DNA from: Branchiostoma lanceolatum
Lineage: Eukaryota > Chordata > Leptocardii > Amphioxiformes > Branchiostomatidae
Length of the DNA: 64,000 nt
Assembly: GCF_035083965.1 (NCBI RefSeq)
Contig: NC_089731.1
Span: forward strand, 10,328,001 to 10,392,000
Reading direction: 5' to 3'
The position numbers were made by a program, and so were the translations under genes. The notes under the pieces were generated by a model. It was not told where the DNA came from. It worked only from the letters and a program-made list of their open reading frames with translations, and ran no database searches. Positions 34,833 through 46,500 of this stretch are shown here, in pieces (position 1 is the stretch's first letter; every line of letters begins with the position of its first letter).

Positions 34833-37800
34833 TTAGCTGGACCCGATGTCTTTTTCCATGGCCTTCTCCGCGTCTGTTTCAGCATTAACTAGATGTATGG
34901 AATAAATGAGTTAGCTGATAACTTAATATATAAAGTTAACAACCACGTGGCAAGTACCAAAATGTCTGGAAGGACATTGAGCAACAACAAACACTGCTTA
35001 GTAACCATTTCAAAACCAATGGCCAATAGATCATGTAGATGCATCAGGCTAGAGAATTAAAGCGTCTCTCGTGACAAATCATAAAACATACACGATATTT
35101 TGTTTCAGGCCATCTCACCTTTTGCCTGAACTTCCTTGCGAATAACCGTGATGGCGTCCCATATATCCTGTCCCTTTTCTCCGTAGGTTGCTATCAGTAC
35201 TGCTTTCTCTATAAAGAAGTAGAAGTCAAATTGTCATGTATTAGAACAGTGACCAATTGCAAGGGAGACAAAATCGTTCTGTTTCCCTCGGGCTTGTCAT
35301 CTTTTTGTTCGTAAATGATTGTATGAAAATTTGCCTTTTGATGAGTCATGTGCACTGACATGCAAAAGATAACCAACAATTCAATACTCATATTACATAG
35401 AACGGAAAACTAAAACCATTGAACCATCATAAATCATGACATATAAGATTTGATACAAATGATGTGAAAACTAGATGTATTATTGATATGTAAGTGACAG
35501 GATAGCAACTTGAGTACCTGTTTCCTGCTCCTCGGGCGCTAAACGGAACAGCTTCGCTCCGTCCTTACTGATCCTCCTCTGGATCTTTGCGCCTGGTGAG
35601 AGCGACAGAACCAGTCAGTACGAAGCACGTATTCATATTCAACTTACAACCCAAAGGAACGTTTGGACTTTCTTTTGACTGTGCAACTCAACTGCATTTG
35701 TCAAGAAATTAGTGAATTCACAGTGATCACCAGACAAGGAAGCAAAGAAGTCCAAATTCCTTTGTGTTCGAAGTTAGATAAGTCATTTAATCATGTAGCT
35801 TTACAAACCAAATGTGTTGACTCGGTTGGGTGGTTCAAATAGCCGCTGTTCGGAAATATTCGCTGAATACAAAACAACATCAGTAACCATGAAAGGAAAG
35901 CAAGGACAACTACTAGACCTTGTGATGATATAATTTGTATGACATACCACTATGCTGACAGGGCATTCACTAATATTTCACTTACCCAAGCAGCCGGCGT
36001 TTGAGGAATATCTTTGCACCGAATCAGACTGTTATGAAACCCCCGCCCATAGTCGTGTAGCCCAACGAGATATAAAGATACATTGTTTAATATATGTGAA
36101 TAAGGTACAGGGGTAAATAAGAACACTTCTGAGAAAGACTCTTAAAGAAACAATACATGATTTCTTACTTTCAGAAAGCGGATCCTTTCCGTTCACGACG
36201 TCCTTCTCCAGTTTTTTGAGAGCATTCTTCTCGTGGTAGTTCATCGGGAAGTCATTTTCAACTTGTTTCTTTGCTGTGAAGATAAGACTTAGGTTTCAAC
36301 AGTCTCCACATAAGGTACAAAACTAAGGAATAATTCCATTTGTCTACAATGCTAGTAGAGTAACTACAAACGTGTGGGTGGGGTGTACATGTAATGTCTA
36401 GACGTTAGAAATTCCTCCGATGATTGTAAAAGCCCATCCCATACTACACAGTCTTGTATTAGGTAGATTAGCCTTATGGAACTGTAGTTTTGTACCAGTA
36501 GATGCCATACTTTGTACCCTGTACAATTGTTGTGCAATAAAGTTATTACATGTAGTGTACCTACACCTGCTTACCTTTCAATTCAGCCTCCATGATCTTT
36601 TCGCTCACGTCAAAAAGTTGTTGAGCAATGTTTTGTCCGAGATTTTGGCGGAATTCTTCCTTTACTAAAGAAAAAGACACCATTTATTACAAAAAACGCC
36701 ATTGAAGTAGCATTACAAACAGTATATGGTGGAAGCAACTATTAACTGTTAGTAACGGTAGAGTAAAAAAAAACATTATTTTTCTGTCAATGTTCGCGAA
36801 ACAGCAAATACTTATCCTATACGTAACCTACGACGTTACCAATATATGACCTTATCTACGCTAATCCCAAAGAAATGTTCAAATTCCTTACTTTGTTCCT
36901 CTCGGAATGGGTTTTCCTTCAGAAGATCCCGGTATGCCAATGCCAGTTCCATTTTAGTAGCTGGGTCTACATCAAACGATATGGAGCATTTCATTGAACC
37001 GAGGGTTAACGTTTAGAAAGTTTCACGATTAGTGACATAGATATGAATATTTGGAAAGTGTGCAGGTCCAGTAATTCATTTCTCTGATATGTTCTTGACG
37101 ATAGAGTCAAGTTAAAAGACTCGGTGCAAGATATAAAGGCTGGTCAAAACTTCAAGTCTAACAAATATCGTAGTCCAAGCAAATTCCTTAGTTTGTCACA
37201 CAACACGGAGTTCATTGACCCTGTTCTTTGTTGAACTCAAAAGTTTGAAAAAATTAAAATATCTGGTAATCTCAGAAATTGTACCTTCGGCTCCTGGGTC
37301 CTTCCCCCTTCTAATGTCATCGATGACCTTACGCACTCCTTGTACTTTGTTCCCATTCCACTTCAGATCCTTTTCCGCGAGAAGAAGTCGTAGAACTGAA
37401 TAGAATGCAATTGTAAACAGATACATTACATAGAAACTTTATTGGCACAGCAAAAGTACTGCGAATTTCGCAAGGTCTACTACAAACAAAGTACAAACAG
37501 TCAAGTGGATACAAACGAATTAACCTATACATAAATGTATATGAATAGAGTAATAAACATGTTGAGTCCAACGTATCATTTACACAATTGGTTGTTAGGT
37601 GGATGGAGGTGCGGGGAGGGGGGCGCGACAAGAAGTACATATTCCAGTATTGTGTTTACGAATGCGTCCCGCGTATGAAATACACATCTGGTGCGTGCCC
37701 ATGACAACACTGGATTGATTAAAATCTCTCTGTAAAGTGTCGAATTATTCGAGATCTATATATCAGTCGGATCCACTGTTGATACTCACGATTGTTTTCC

Positions 37801-37907
37801 TTTTCCCTAAATGCGGGACCTCCCGAACCTGGTCCTACTTGGGGAACGTCTCCTTCACAAAACGTCACAACCATCAGGATAACTGCTATCAGTTTTAGAA
37901 AAGCCAT
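34833..37907 (-). CDS. secreted cysteine-free helical protein 1 (239 aa), unrecognised family
   Basis: Eight exons in transcript order: 37790-37907, 37285-37395, 36892-36966, 36575-36664, 36169-36273, 35518-35592, 35119-35208 and 34833-34888 (TAA), all split after the first codon base, giving 239 codons plus stop. A signal peptide (MAFLKLIAVILMVVTFCEGD) precedes a Lys/Glu-rich, probably all-helical chain without any cysteine. Exons 2-4 and 5-7 are homologous: lengths 111/75/90 against 105/75/90, and both copies carry the block RGKDP or NGKDP at the end of the first exon and EEQ at the end of the second. It is therefore an internal tandem duplication. A paralog follows at 39593-42155. Extracellular location is inferred from the signal peptide; function is unknown. 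Confidence 0.85.
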
Positions 37908-39592
37908 ATTGCCGTCCTGTAACGAAATGAGTGTCTCGTACTGTACAACTTGGACCAAGAAATCTAAAAGGACAATCTGTGCGTCACTGTTTAAGTTTGT
38001 GTTGGCCTCGTCTGCGTCGAAAGGAACCGGTTGGTTTGGTCATTTGTACGTGCGTACCCGCCATTAAGAATCATTACAGTTTCCCTCCAGGCAATATACA
38101 AGCACATACGTCAGAGAACAGGTATGACTGTGACTGTGTTAGGCCTCGCCTACTTTTACTGGACCACACCTCATTGACGCATGGAGATGATTTTCTCCAA
38201 GCAGATGTTTTGATCGTGGGTGGGGGTGTCTATAGCTAGTTGTGGCCATGAATTTTAACGCTTTAAAAATCGTGGCCACTGACTATAACCCCCTATCACC
38301 CATCCCCGATCGAAGCCTCTGCTTAGAGGATACGGAGATGGTTATGATGAAAATTCGTCGTTATAAAACTGTAGTTTACAACTTGAAGATCGTTGTGGGT
38401 ATACGTAGTAGTGAATACGTTGATACCAATGTTTCTTACCAAGGACGTTATCCTCGTTCTTACAGATAATATGTGTGCTAAACTGCCTTCTGTCGTATAG
38501 TATTGTTTATGTGCTCCTTGATCATTTCTCTCCACCCTGAACTCATTTTAACCCCCTTCAACCAACCATACCCTGCAGAGTAAAAGAGCGGGGTCCTACC
38601 TGTTGCGAGTGGCTCAAAACCTACAGTCCTATGGCCTCACATGGGGCAATTATCGTATTGAGGTCACCTGCGCACCGAATGGCAGCCGCTGCAGACCCTT
38701 GTGATCTAGCGCAGCCAATTATAAGCTCCTCGCAATTCAGCCCCTGGCTGCGAAGAGAGAGTAGTCGGCCCCACAATCAAACCAATCAACAGTCCGTAGA
38801 TGGTCATGGGATGTATAGACGTTTATCTACTGTATGTACAAATGTACCTGATTCCAAAATCTTCCAAAAGAAGTGACCTATCTATTTGGCTATTTGTTTG
38901 TTTGTCTGTCTGTCTGAATCAATGAGAAACTGTTCTGTTCCACGCCTTAGCTATTTGCTCACTTCTTTGTTAAAACAAGTGCCAGCTAATGTCAATTTAT
39001 CACTTTTGACACGATGTAAAATGAATATCTAAACTGACTCACCAGGCTGAGGCCAATGAAGTACAAATATTGTGAAGCATGCTTCAGTAACTCTATTTTC
39101 ATTTCTCTTTTACAATGAACCGATAAGGTTTAAAGGAATGAAATGAACACGTTTATCAGGAGATGAATGCACCGGTTTTTCCATTTATTGTGATAACACT
39201 AGGTAACATGTACACTATGAGGAGAAGTAGTATCTACTTTATCAGCAATTCACATTGATATAGTATTGTTATTGTATATAGTTGCGAACAATCATTCATA
39301 TTCTGCAGCATGTCATCATCAAGTTAGCGTATGTAAAGGTGGTTTAATTCTAAAACAACCTGGTTCTATTCTATGTTCTTTAGATATGAAATATTCTTTG
39401 GGTCTATAAAACTTGTGTGAACACAGTTTGTAGAAAATGTCCCTATATCAGCATTGTTACAGTACGTTTATCGCCAGTTTCAAAATTCAAGTTAGAGCCA
39501 TGTATATCCTAATGTATATCCCCTGTTTAGTACTTCAAACAGTAACTATATATCTCGAAAGCCAGAGTACCGTTGGTCTCTTGCTCTTGCCT
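37908..39592. other. intergenic between the two secreted-protein genes
   Basis: It holds the promoter side of secreted gene 1, a degenerate MITE of the TCTCCAAGCAGAG type (38190-38335) and a SINE-like fragment (38630-38760, with GAGGTCACCTG and CGAATGGCAGCCGC as in the SINE at 8870-8920). I see no gene. Confidence 0.5.
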
Positions 39593-42155
39593 CTAACTGG
39601 TTGCAGTAGCTAGTCCCTGTAGCTCCTTCTGTGCAGCGTTGGAAGCAACAGCTGAAAGGAACATAAATAGATTTGTTACTTAGCTTCATGTCCGAGGAAA
39701 ACACGCCAAACACAAAAGGGAAAAGACATTGTGTGAGAGCAAAAACATTCAATTATTTCTAAACGTAGAATGAACTACTCAATATATTTTGCAATGAGAG
39801 TGACATACTGAGAACAGCCACCATATGCATGCACAATTAGGAGATCATTCTTGAAAGTTTCTTGGATAGCTATATATATAATCATATTAGGTAGAACTTC
39901 TAAGTTCTTACCTTTCTTTACCGCCTCTTCGTGGATGATTTTGATCGCTTGGAACACCTTTTCTCCGGTTGCTTCTCCATACTCAGCATAGAATCGGTCT
40001 TTTTCTATAAAGTACAGAAAAAATAGAATCCATTTCACGTTTCTAAAAGTCTCCAATGAACATTTGCAGGATTAAAGGAGGTTCAACTCCCAATTAACTC
40101 CATTGTTGCCTGTTATCAAACCCTAATCGGATCTGCAGGGGGTGAAACATTATCTAAATCATGTGCTCTTGTTTACAAACTATTTTTTACAATTCCTTAA
40201 CATAACCAAAACTAACCTTCTTCTTGATCCTCTGGTGACAGTGAAAGTATCTTGGCGGCATCTTCTTTGATTTTCATTTCTATCTTTTTACCTAAGCAAG
40301 AGTAACAAAAGTGATCACGGCGTAATTATATCTGTATGTATGGAAGTATAGAAGTATCAACGGAAACAATAAGCGTATTTAGAAGCCTTGGCACAACTTA
40401 CGTTCATGAAGTGGGTCTTTCCCGTGCTCCACGTCCTTGACTAATTTGCCGAAGGCCTTCTTTTGGCTCGTCTTGAGGCCCAGCTCTTTGTCAATCCTCG
40501 CTTGCTCTGTCAGGATAAGAAATCATGTTTAAGAAATCAAGGCTGAGAAACAAGCTCGTAGCTCATATGTAACATGAAATCAGCCTTAGTGAACCTCCGA
40601 ATTCCTCGGCCATTTGATATATTTCAGCCTTTAGCACACTCAAGTAGCCGTTTGGCTTCCAATTATCTATGGGTTACAGAGTTAGGCAGCAGGGAGGAGG
40701 GCAAAACATCGCCTAGGGCGTCGTTTAGAAGACATTATATCTCTTGGGATGCAGTAACGATGTGTGATTCCTTGTTTTTCTTTTACAAAAGTATACACAC
40801 ACAAAAGAAATCATATGAATAACAATTTCTACCTTGAAGTTCTTGCCACATTATCTTCTCCGCCTCCTTAAAGATTGTTTCCGCCTTTTCAGCCCCAAGA
40901 ATGCTGCGGAACTCGTCTTTCACTGGAAGGGTGAAAGAAAACCTTGCTATATCAATTCACAAAACGTTCAAAGGCACGGTATAACATCAAGGTTATCATT
41001 TTCATGTAATATGGGAGCATTTGGATATCTAGATAATAGGCTTCCCATAACAACATTTTCAATACTACCAATGCACTACTGCAGTACTATTTTTGATACT
41101 ACCAATCTCTGTCATTGGCTTATTGCACAAATGTTTGTTTGTTTATTTGTTTGTCTGTTTGTTTGTCAGAGGAAAGAAAACAATACATACGCGTCATCTC
41201 GGCGCTTGGGTCTAGCATCATCATCCTCTTGAACGCCATGGCAATCTCATCCTTGACGATTTCCGCTGCCGAGAAGAATGGAAGGTACACAGGTCAACGT
41301 TTCTCTCAAAAGCTTCTGATTAAAGCTTCTGATTGAAGTGAGAAAAGAAACAGAATATCCGATACCTCTCAGAAACGGGAGTTATTGTACTTCGTGTGTC
41401 TTTCCCATAGCCATGGGAACATTTTTGGTGTCAAAACTGAGTTTTGTTTCTGTTTCTAAAACTGAATGCAGCTCATTGTGACTCGTACATGTATCATATA
41501 CCCTCACCGACATAGGCACCCAACCCCTGATGTATATAGATCATTCAAAATCATACTCTATACTGTGAACAACACATGCACATATCATTGGTCGAAACTA
41601 TCAAATCAACATAATTCATCAGAAACCACTACACTACATAGATAATCGAGTAGAGTTGCTGCCTACATTCTTGTTCAGGATCTTTGTCGCCCTCCTCGTC
41701 TTTGATGATTGTCTCCATGCCCTTTTCCACCTGGTCATTCCATTTCATCCCCTTTGCTGCTTTCAGTATTGCCATCACTGAAGATTGAGGTAGATGAAGA
41801 TTCCAATGATATTAGGCTGTAAATTTGTGTCTTCAACCATGTATGAAATACCATTAAGTACCTGGGTTATCGTGTTTTCTGTTTTGTGAAAGTATGAAAA
41901 CGAGAGAATCGCTTTTCAGACATCTGATATGTTTTCTACGAACATATTAATATGTTTTTGTACAGTTCTACCATATACAGATTTCAACATATACCCATCG
42001 GCGAAATTGTCTTCACCAACGTATTACCACACCGAATCTGACTCCAGTCTATACGTACGTTTAGATTCTGTTTCGTCGTTGAATGTTTGAGGTGCAGACT
42101 CGAAGCAGGGCAACGTGATTCCCAGCAACAGTATGATTAGACAGGAAGTCTTCAT
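39593..42155 (-). CDS. secreted cysteine-free helical protein 2 (234 aa), paralog of protein 1
   Basis: Eight exons: 42059-42155, 41667-41777, 41191-41265, 40833-40922, 40402-40506, 40217-40291, 39912-40004 and 39593-39651 (TAG). Internal exon lengths (111, 75, 90, 105, 75, 93) equal those of paralog 1 except one added codon, and every intron is phase 1. The signal peptide starts MKTSCLIILLLGITL; the mature chain has no cysteine. Conserved with protein 1 are MKWND/LKWNG, DKDPEQE/GKDPGAE, KDEFRSILG/KEEFRQNLG, AEKIM/SEKIM, HGKDPLHE/NGKDPLSE, SPEDQEE/APEEQET and EYGEATGEKVFQAI/TYGEKGQDIWDAI. The first and last exons diverge most. Expression may be driven by the duplicated CRE/CCAAT module upstream. 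Confidence 0.85.
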
Positions 42156-42286
42156 TTTGATCACAACTTGAGCCGAGATTTAAAAAGAAATGTCAAAACA
42201 AGAGACAGACAGAGTTACAGGACTCAGCCTAGATATGTATGGCTGCCAACTCAGAGTCACGGGGTCATTTTAAACCGGTTTTCCAA

Positions 42287-42372
42287 CCACTGACGTCAGG
42301 GCGATCTGATTGGTGGATGGAAGTGAATAACCACCGACGTCAGGGCGATCTGATTGGTGGATGGAAGTAATT
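42287..42372 (-). promoter_or_regulatory. duplicated 43-bp CRE/CCAAT promoter module
   Basis: Two direct copies (42287-42329, 42330-42372). The first has a perfect CRE TGACGTCA (42291-42298), the second GACGTCA. Each has ATTGG, that is CCAAT on the coding strand, about 12 bases from the CRE core. They lie 130-220 bases upstream of the start of secreted gene 2. Confidence 0.65.
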
Positions 42373-43560
42373 GGGGCGTCGTGCTATTTCGTGGTCTCCA
42401 TGCAAAGTTAACGATGATCTACACTGCTTTGTTACAAAAATGAATCATGATAAACAGAAGATTGGAAGATTTTTAAGCAACTAAAGATTTTCACATTTAA
42501 TTAGATGCCCTCAGATTTAATGAAAGCGATTTTAGCCAATTGCATCATATTCTTGAAAAGGATGAGTCACTGACTACGTAGTGGCAACTAACTTCATATT
42601 AAATGTTAAATGTGTTCACTGAAGAATGGCATTCACCCAGACAGCTCAATATAACAGCCGGCTAAAAGTTTTGTAAGAAATATCAATGAGGCCTAGCTAT
42701 AGGTTCTATGATTCATCTGAAGTACAACCAGTAGGTACCTATCTGGGTGATGAGGCTCTTTTAACGTGCTCGACGCACTCCTCGAACACGGGATCCCCAC
42801 GTTACGTCCCTTCCGAAATTCAAATGCAGCTCCAACCAGGATGCTCTACCCCGGATTCGAACAGGGGTCTCCCAGTTACAGGAGCTCAACTGTGAGTCTG
42901 CTTCCAATTTAGGTACAGGGACCTGGGTACCATCCAAGCTTAGTTCTTAATTCACGGCTCCCATACTACAAAACTACTTTAGATGGCAGCTAGGCTATAG
43001 GTTTTACACATTCTACCAAACTCATCATGCGAATTTCAGCATTTAATAAGATAAACGTTGTGTGCACATGTACTTGTACAATTAGAATTGTTTGCGTTTC
43101 TACTGACATTCGCTTCATCTACATTTACCGTCGTCGTAAAATGACACTGACATGGGTTTCATGGTGATAGAATAGTAATGATATTTATGTTAGCAAACGC
43201 TAGATTTAAACTTATGAGAAGGTACTTGATTTGAATCTCAACAACAGTATTTCCACATCATCGTATCTCAGTCTGTATGTACGTATATCGATGTAGCTAT
43301 CATGTACAATTCTGTCATTTACAAGGGTTCTTTCTTTCACGGGGAGGGGTACAATGTGAACACAATTACTGAGTCAATCACACCATTCAGCACTGATTGG
43401 TACGATAGTAGACCTGACAGCCTGGTGGGGGAATGAATGAATTGATGGATGGACGGACGGACGCATGGATGGATGGATGAACTAGTACTGTGGCAACGAT
43501 GAGCTCAGCGGAAAACTGTAGAATTTCTGCCCAACTGCTAGAGGCCAGCCACTGCACGCA
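42373..43560. other. intergenic, secreted gene 2 to PhyH-family gene
   Basis: It contains a repeat piece (42630-42700) related to 33045-33130 and the SINE copy below. I see nothing coding. Confidence 0.5.
42690..42895 (-). mobile_element. tRNA-derived SINE, family B, second copy
   Basis: On the minus strand it has CCTGTTCGAATCCGGGG (B box) and the body GGAAGGGACGTAAC, matching the copy at 22185-22405. Confidence 0.7.
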
Positions 43561-46500
43561 TTACTTGGCCGAATAGAAGGCCTCCGTGTGCTTGTTGTGG
43601 TTGACAATCTCCCATCTCTTCATCCACGGACCCTGGATGGTAGTGTCAAAGTCGTTCTCAGCACCTACTTCGTTTTCCTAGAAGAAAACGGACAAGAATC
43701 CAATGTTGTATTGTTACATTTGCTCCTAGAGAAGAACTCCTCTTACTACTCCGGTTCACAAGATTTTAGATATGCGGAGGAATGAATTTGCGGAACTCAA
43801 GTTACTATTGCATCAGAAAACCATACTATGGCTCGCTTCTGATGCGTCGCCAAAAAACACCGGTCTCCCGAAAAGATCCTTCCCAGTCCCTGTAATAGTT
43901 TCAGACAGACCCACCATGCTCCTTTGTTGTTGTTTGTTGCGATCCACGGCTTCGAATGTCTCCCAGTCGATCTTCAGGTCCGGGTTCTTTGCTGAGCGCA
44001 TGGGCAGGCAGTCCTTCAGCCCCCAGATGCCCACGGGTTTGGCGGGGTCCATCCAGCGCAGGTCCAGACTCCAGCGCACCTCGTTGGACACGTTCGGCAG
44101 GCTAGGAGAAGGATCACACTGCCGTATCAAACAGGATCATTGGAGATTCTTTTAACACAACCAGTAACTCTCACCTGCTGACGTTCCGCAAAAGCGCCAC
44201 CTACTTCGGCTACTTATAGCGGTAAGAAGCAGTACTCCAGTCAGAAGCTCTGAGAAAGGTGTCTGACAGAAACCGAAACGTCAGCAAGTGAGAGTTACTG
44301 GTTGTGTTAAACAAATCTCCAATATCCTATGTTCTACCAACCTGATAGAATCATTTTCGCCATTTCGTTTGCGAATGCACTCCTGTGTTGTTTCCTAACA
44401 TGTCGTATTGTAGATTAACATAACTGGCACATTTAGACGCTGCTATATTTTTCCAGAATGCTTTACTTACTTTGTACAATAGCATGCAAAACAGTCCATA
44501 CTGTTTTGGCTTTCAAGACTGGAGCTGATCAGTCGAAAATTTGGGTACAACTTTTGTGTTGGCAATTTGCATATTTGATTCAGAATTACTTCCACCAACA
44601 CAGATGAACTTTCAAGTGAAGTTCATACTGTAGTGTGAAAATCTTCTTACCCATTCCCCATCCGACCCCCCACATGTATGTTATCGTATCACTAGGAGGA
44701 TCACCATGCATTGGCAGGTGAATTTTCAGAGCTCATGGCTGCAGTACATACCTTCTGTGAGGGGTGGCGTTGTTGAAGAAGATGACACTCCCGAAGTTGA
44801 TATCACAGGTGACAACATCCTTATCCGGGTCACAACCTACAGACAACATGGTGACAAAAGAGCCAAATTTTGAAATCACTGGAAAACGATTTCCACTTGT
44901 CGTTTTGTCACTACCTGAGACCCAAACCATTGCACATCATGTGGATAGAACATTGGGACATATTTGTTGTCGGATCATAACAAGTCCGTTTCTTTGACCG
45001 ACATAAACATTGCTGGAACGAGAAAGCAAGACCACAGCTTGTCCAGGACCAAATATGCAAAAAAGGAAGTTTGCTGCAGCACCAAGATTGGCCACCAGGA
45101 GTCCAAAAGTCGACCTTGACAATCGCAATCATATCCAGAGATTCTTAAGTTATTCCGACGGACACGCACGCACACGCACACGTAACTGTAAAAAAATACC
45201 TCCTATTTTCATAGAGGTAATAAGGATAAACATAATTTGATATTTTAAATCTTGTTGACGTTGAAGGCCAGATCGTACCTAGAGTGTTTGTCAGCTCCCC
45301 CTCAGCCATCTCCACATACCAGGTCCCTCCCATACAGCACACGTGTTTAGCGGTGACGCCCTTACGATGTCCATACTTCACCATCTGCATACACCCGTTC
45401 TCAGCGTTAACGTCAAGGAAAGGAATCCACGCCGTACCCACAAACGTACCCAGCAGTTCTGGGGCGAAGTAGGCATTATCTGGAACGTTGAAAATAAATA
45501 TATAGTCCTTTTGGACAGTATGATTCGTGTATGATAATGATAACAACAGCATAGCAAGGCACAGGATAGAAACGTAAAGGAAAAGCACATATGCCTCTAA
45601 ACACAACATGTTTCCCTTCCCATCTCTCCAACAATGGCGTTTTCATGAGGACGACTTGCAAATTGGGTGTGGACGTTATATCTAGACGGTACGTATTCTA
45701 GCTAACATCATAGAAAGTCAGTTGATTTAAATGACAGGATAAAAAAAATATTAAACTTTCACGACCGATTATATTAATACAAAAATAAAACGCAAGATCA
45801 TCAAGCCTTTCAATTAACGTATTCATTCAATCTATGACTCACTCAGAATGACCGAAATGTGTTTACTAAATGTTCTTGCCCTGGTGGGTGTATAAAAGAC
45901 CATTTTTACCTTGGTGCCACGGCACGTCCATTTGCTGATTTTGCGGCGTCTGTTGAAAATGTGTTTTATAGGGTTAGCAGCTACTGTCTCCTTCAGTTAC
46001 AAACAGATTACACAAGACCGTAACTCAGCTAAAGCCTGGGGGCATTTGTAAGAAAATGTATTACGTACAGGGAACATACAAAGCTTACTGAACACCCAAT
46101 GGTTGGCCGATTTAGTCTCTTAACCGTGAACTAAGTTTGCCCTTCCCTTTACTTGTAGATTAGGTGTACCTTAGGCCGCAGGTTCCAGTTGGGATGTCCG
46201 GCTATCTCAGGACCTACAAGCTGCTCCATCACGTTCAGCAGGCGGTCATGGGCCCACAGATCACGGAACCCCTGCAGAAAAAATACAGAACTTCAAATAT
46301 CCTCTACACGAAACTAATTATAGTATCAGACATTAAAGGTCTTTCAACCTATGGGTTTTCACTCATTTTTCTTTCTGTCATGCCATCCCTTTTTGTATTG
46401 AAATCTGAAACCGACATGCAAATGTCCAGTATATACCCCGAACCTCCGCCATTAGCAAAGATTTGCTTACCTACGGTATATCTTATATTACTTTCTTATT

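Noticed and set aside
35820-35875. Extra exon between exons 5 and 6 of secreted gene 1
   Set aside because: An AG/GT pair is present but the joined frame hits TGA; skipping it gives a chain that matches paralog 2.
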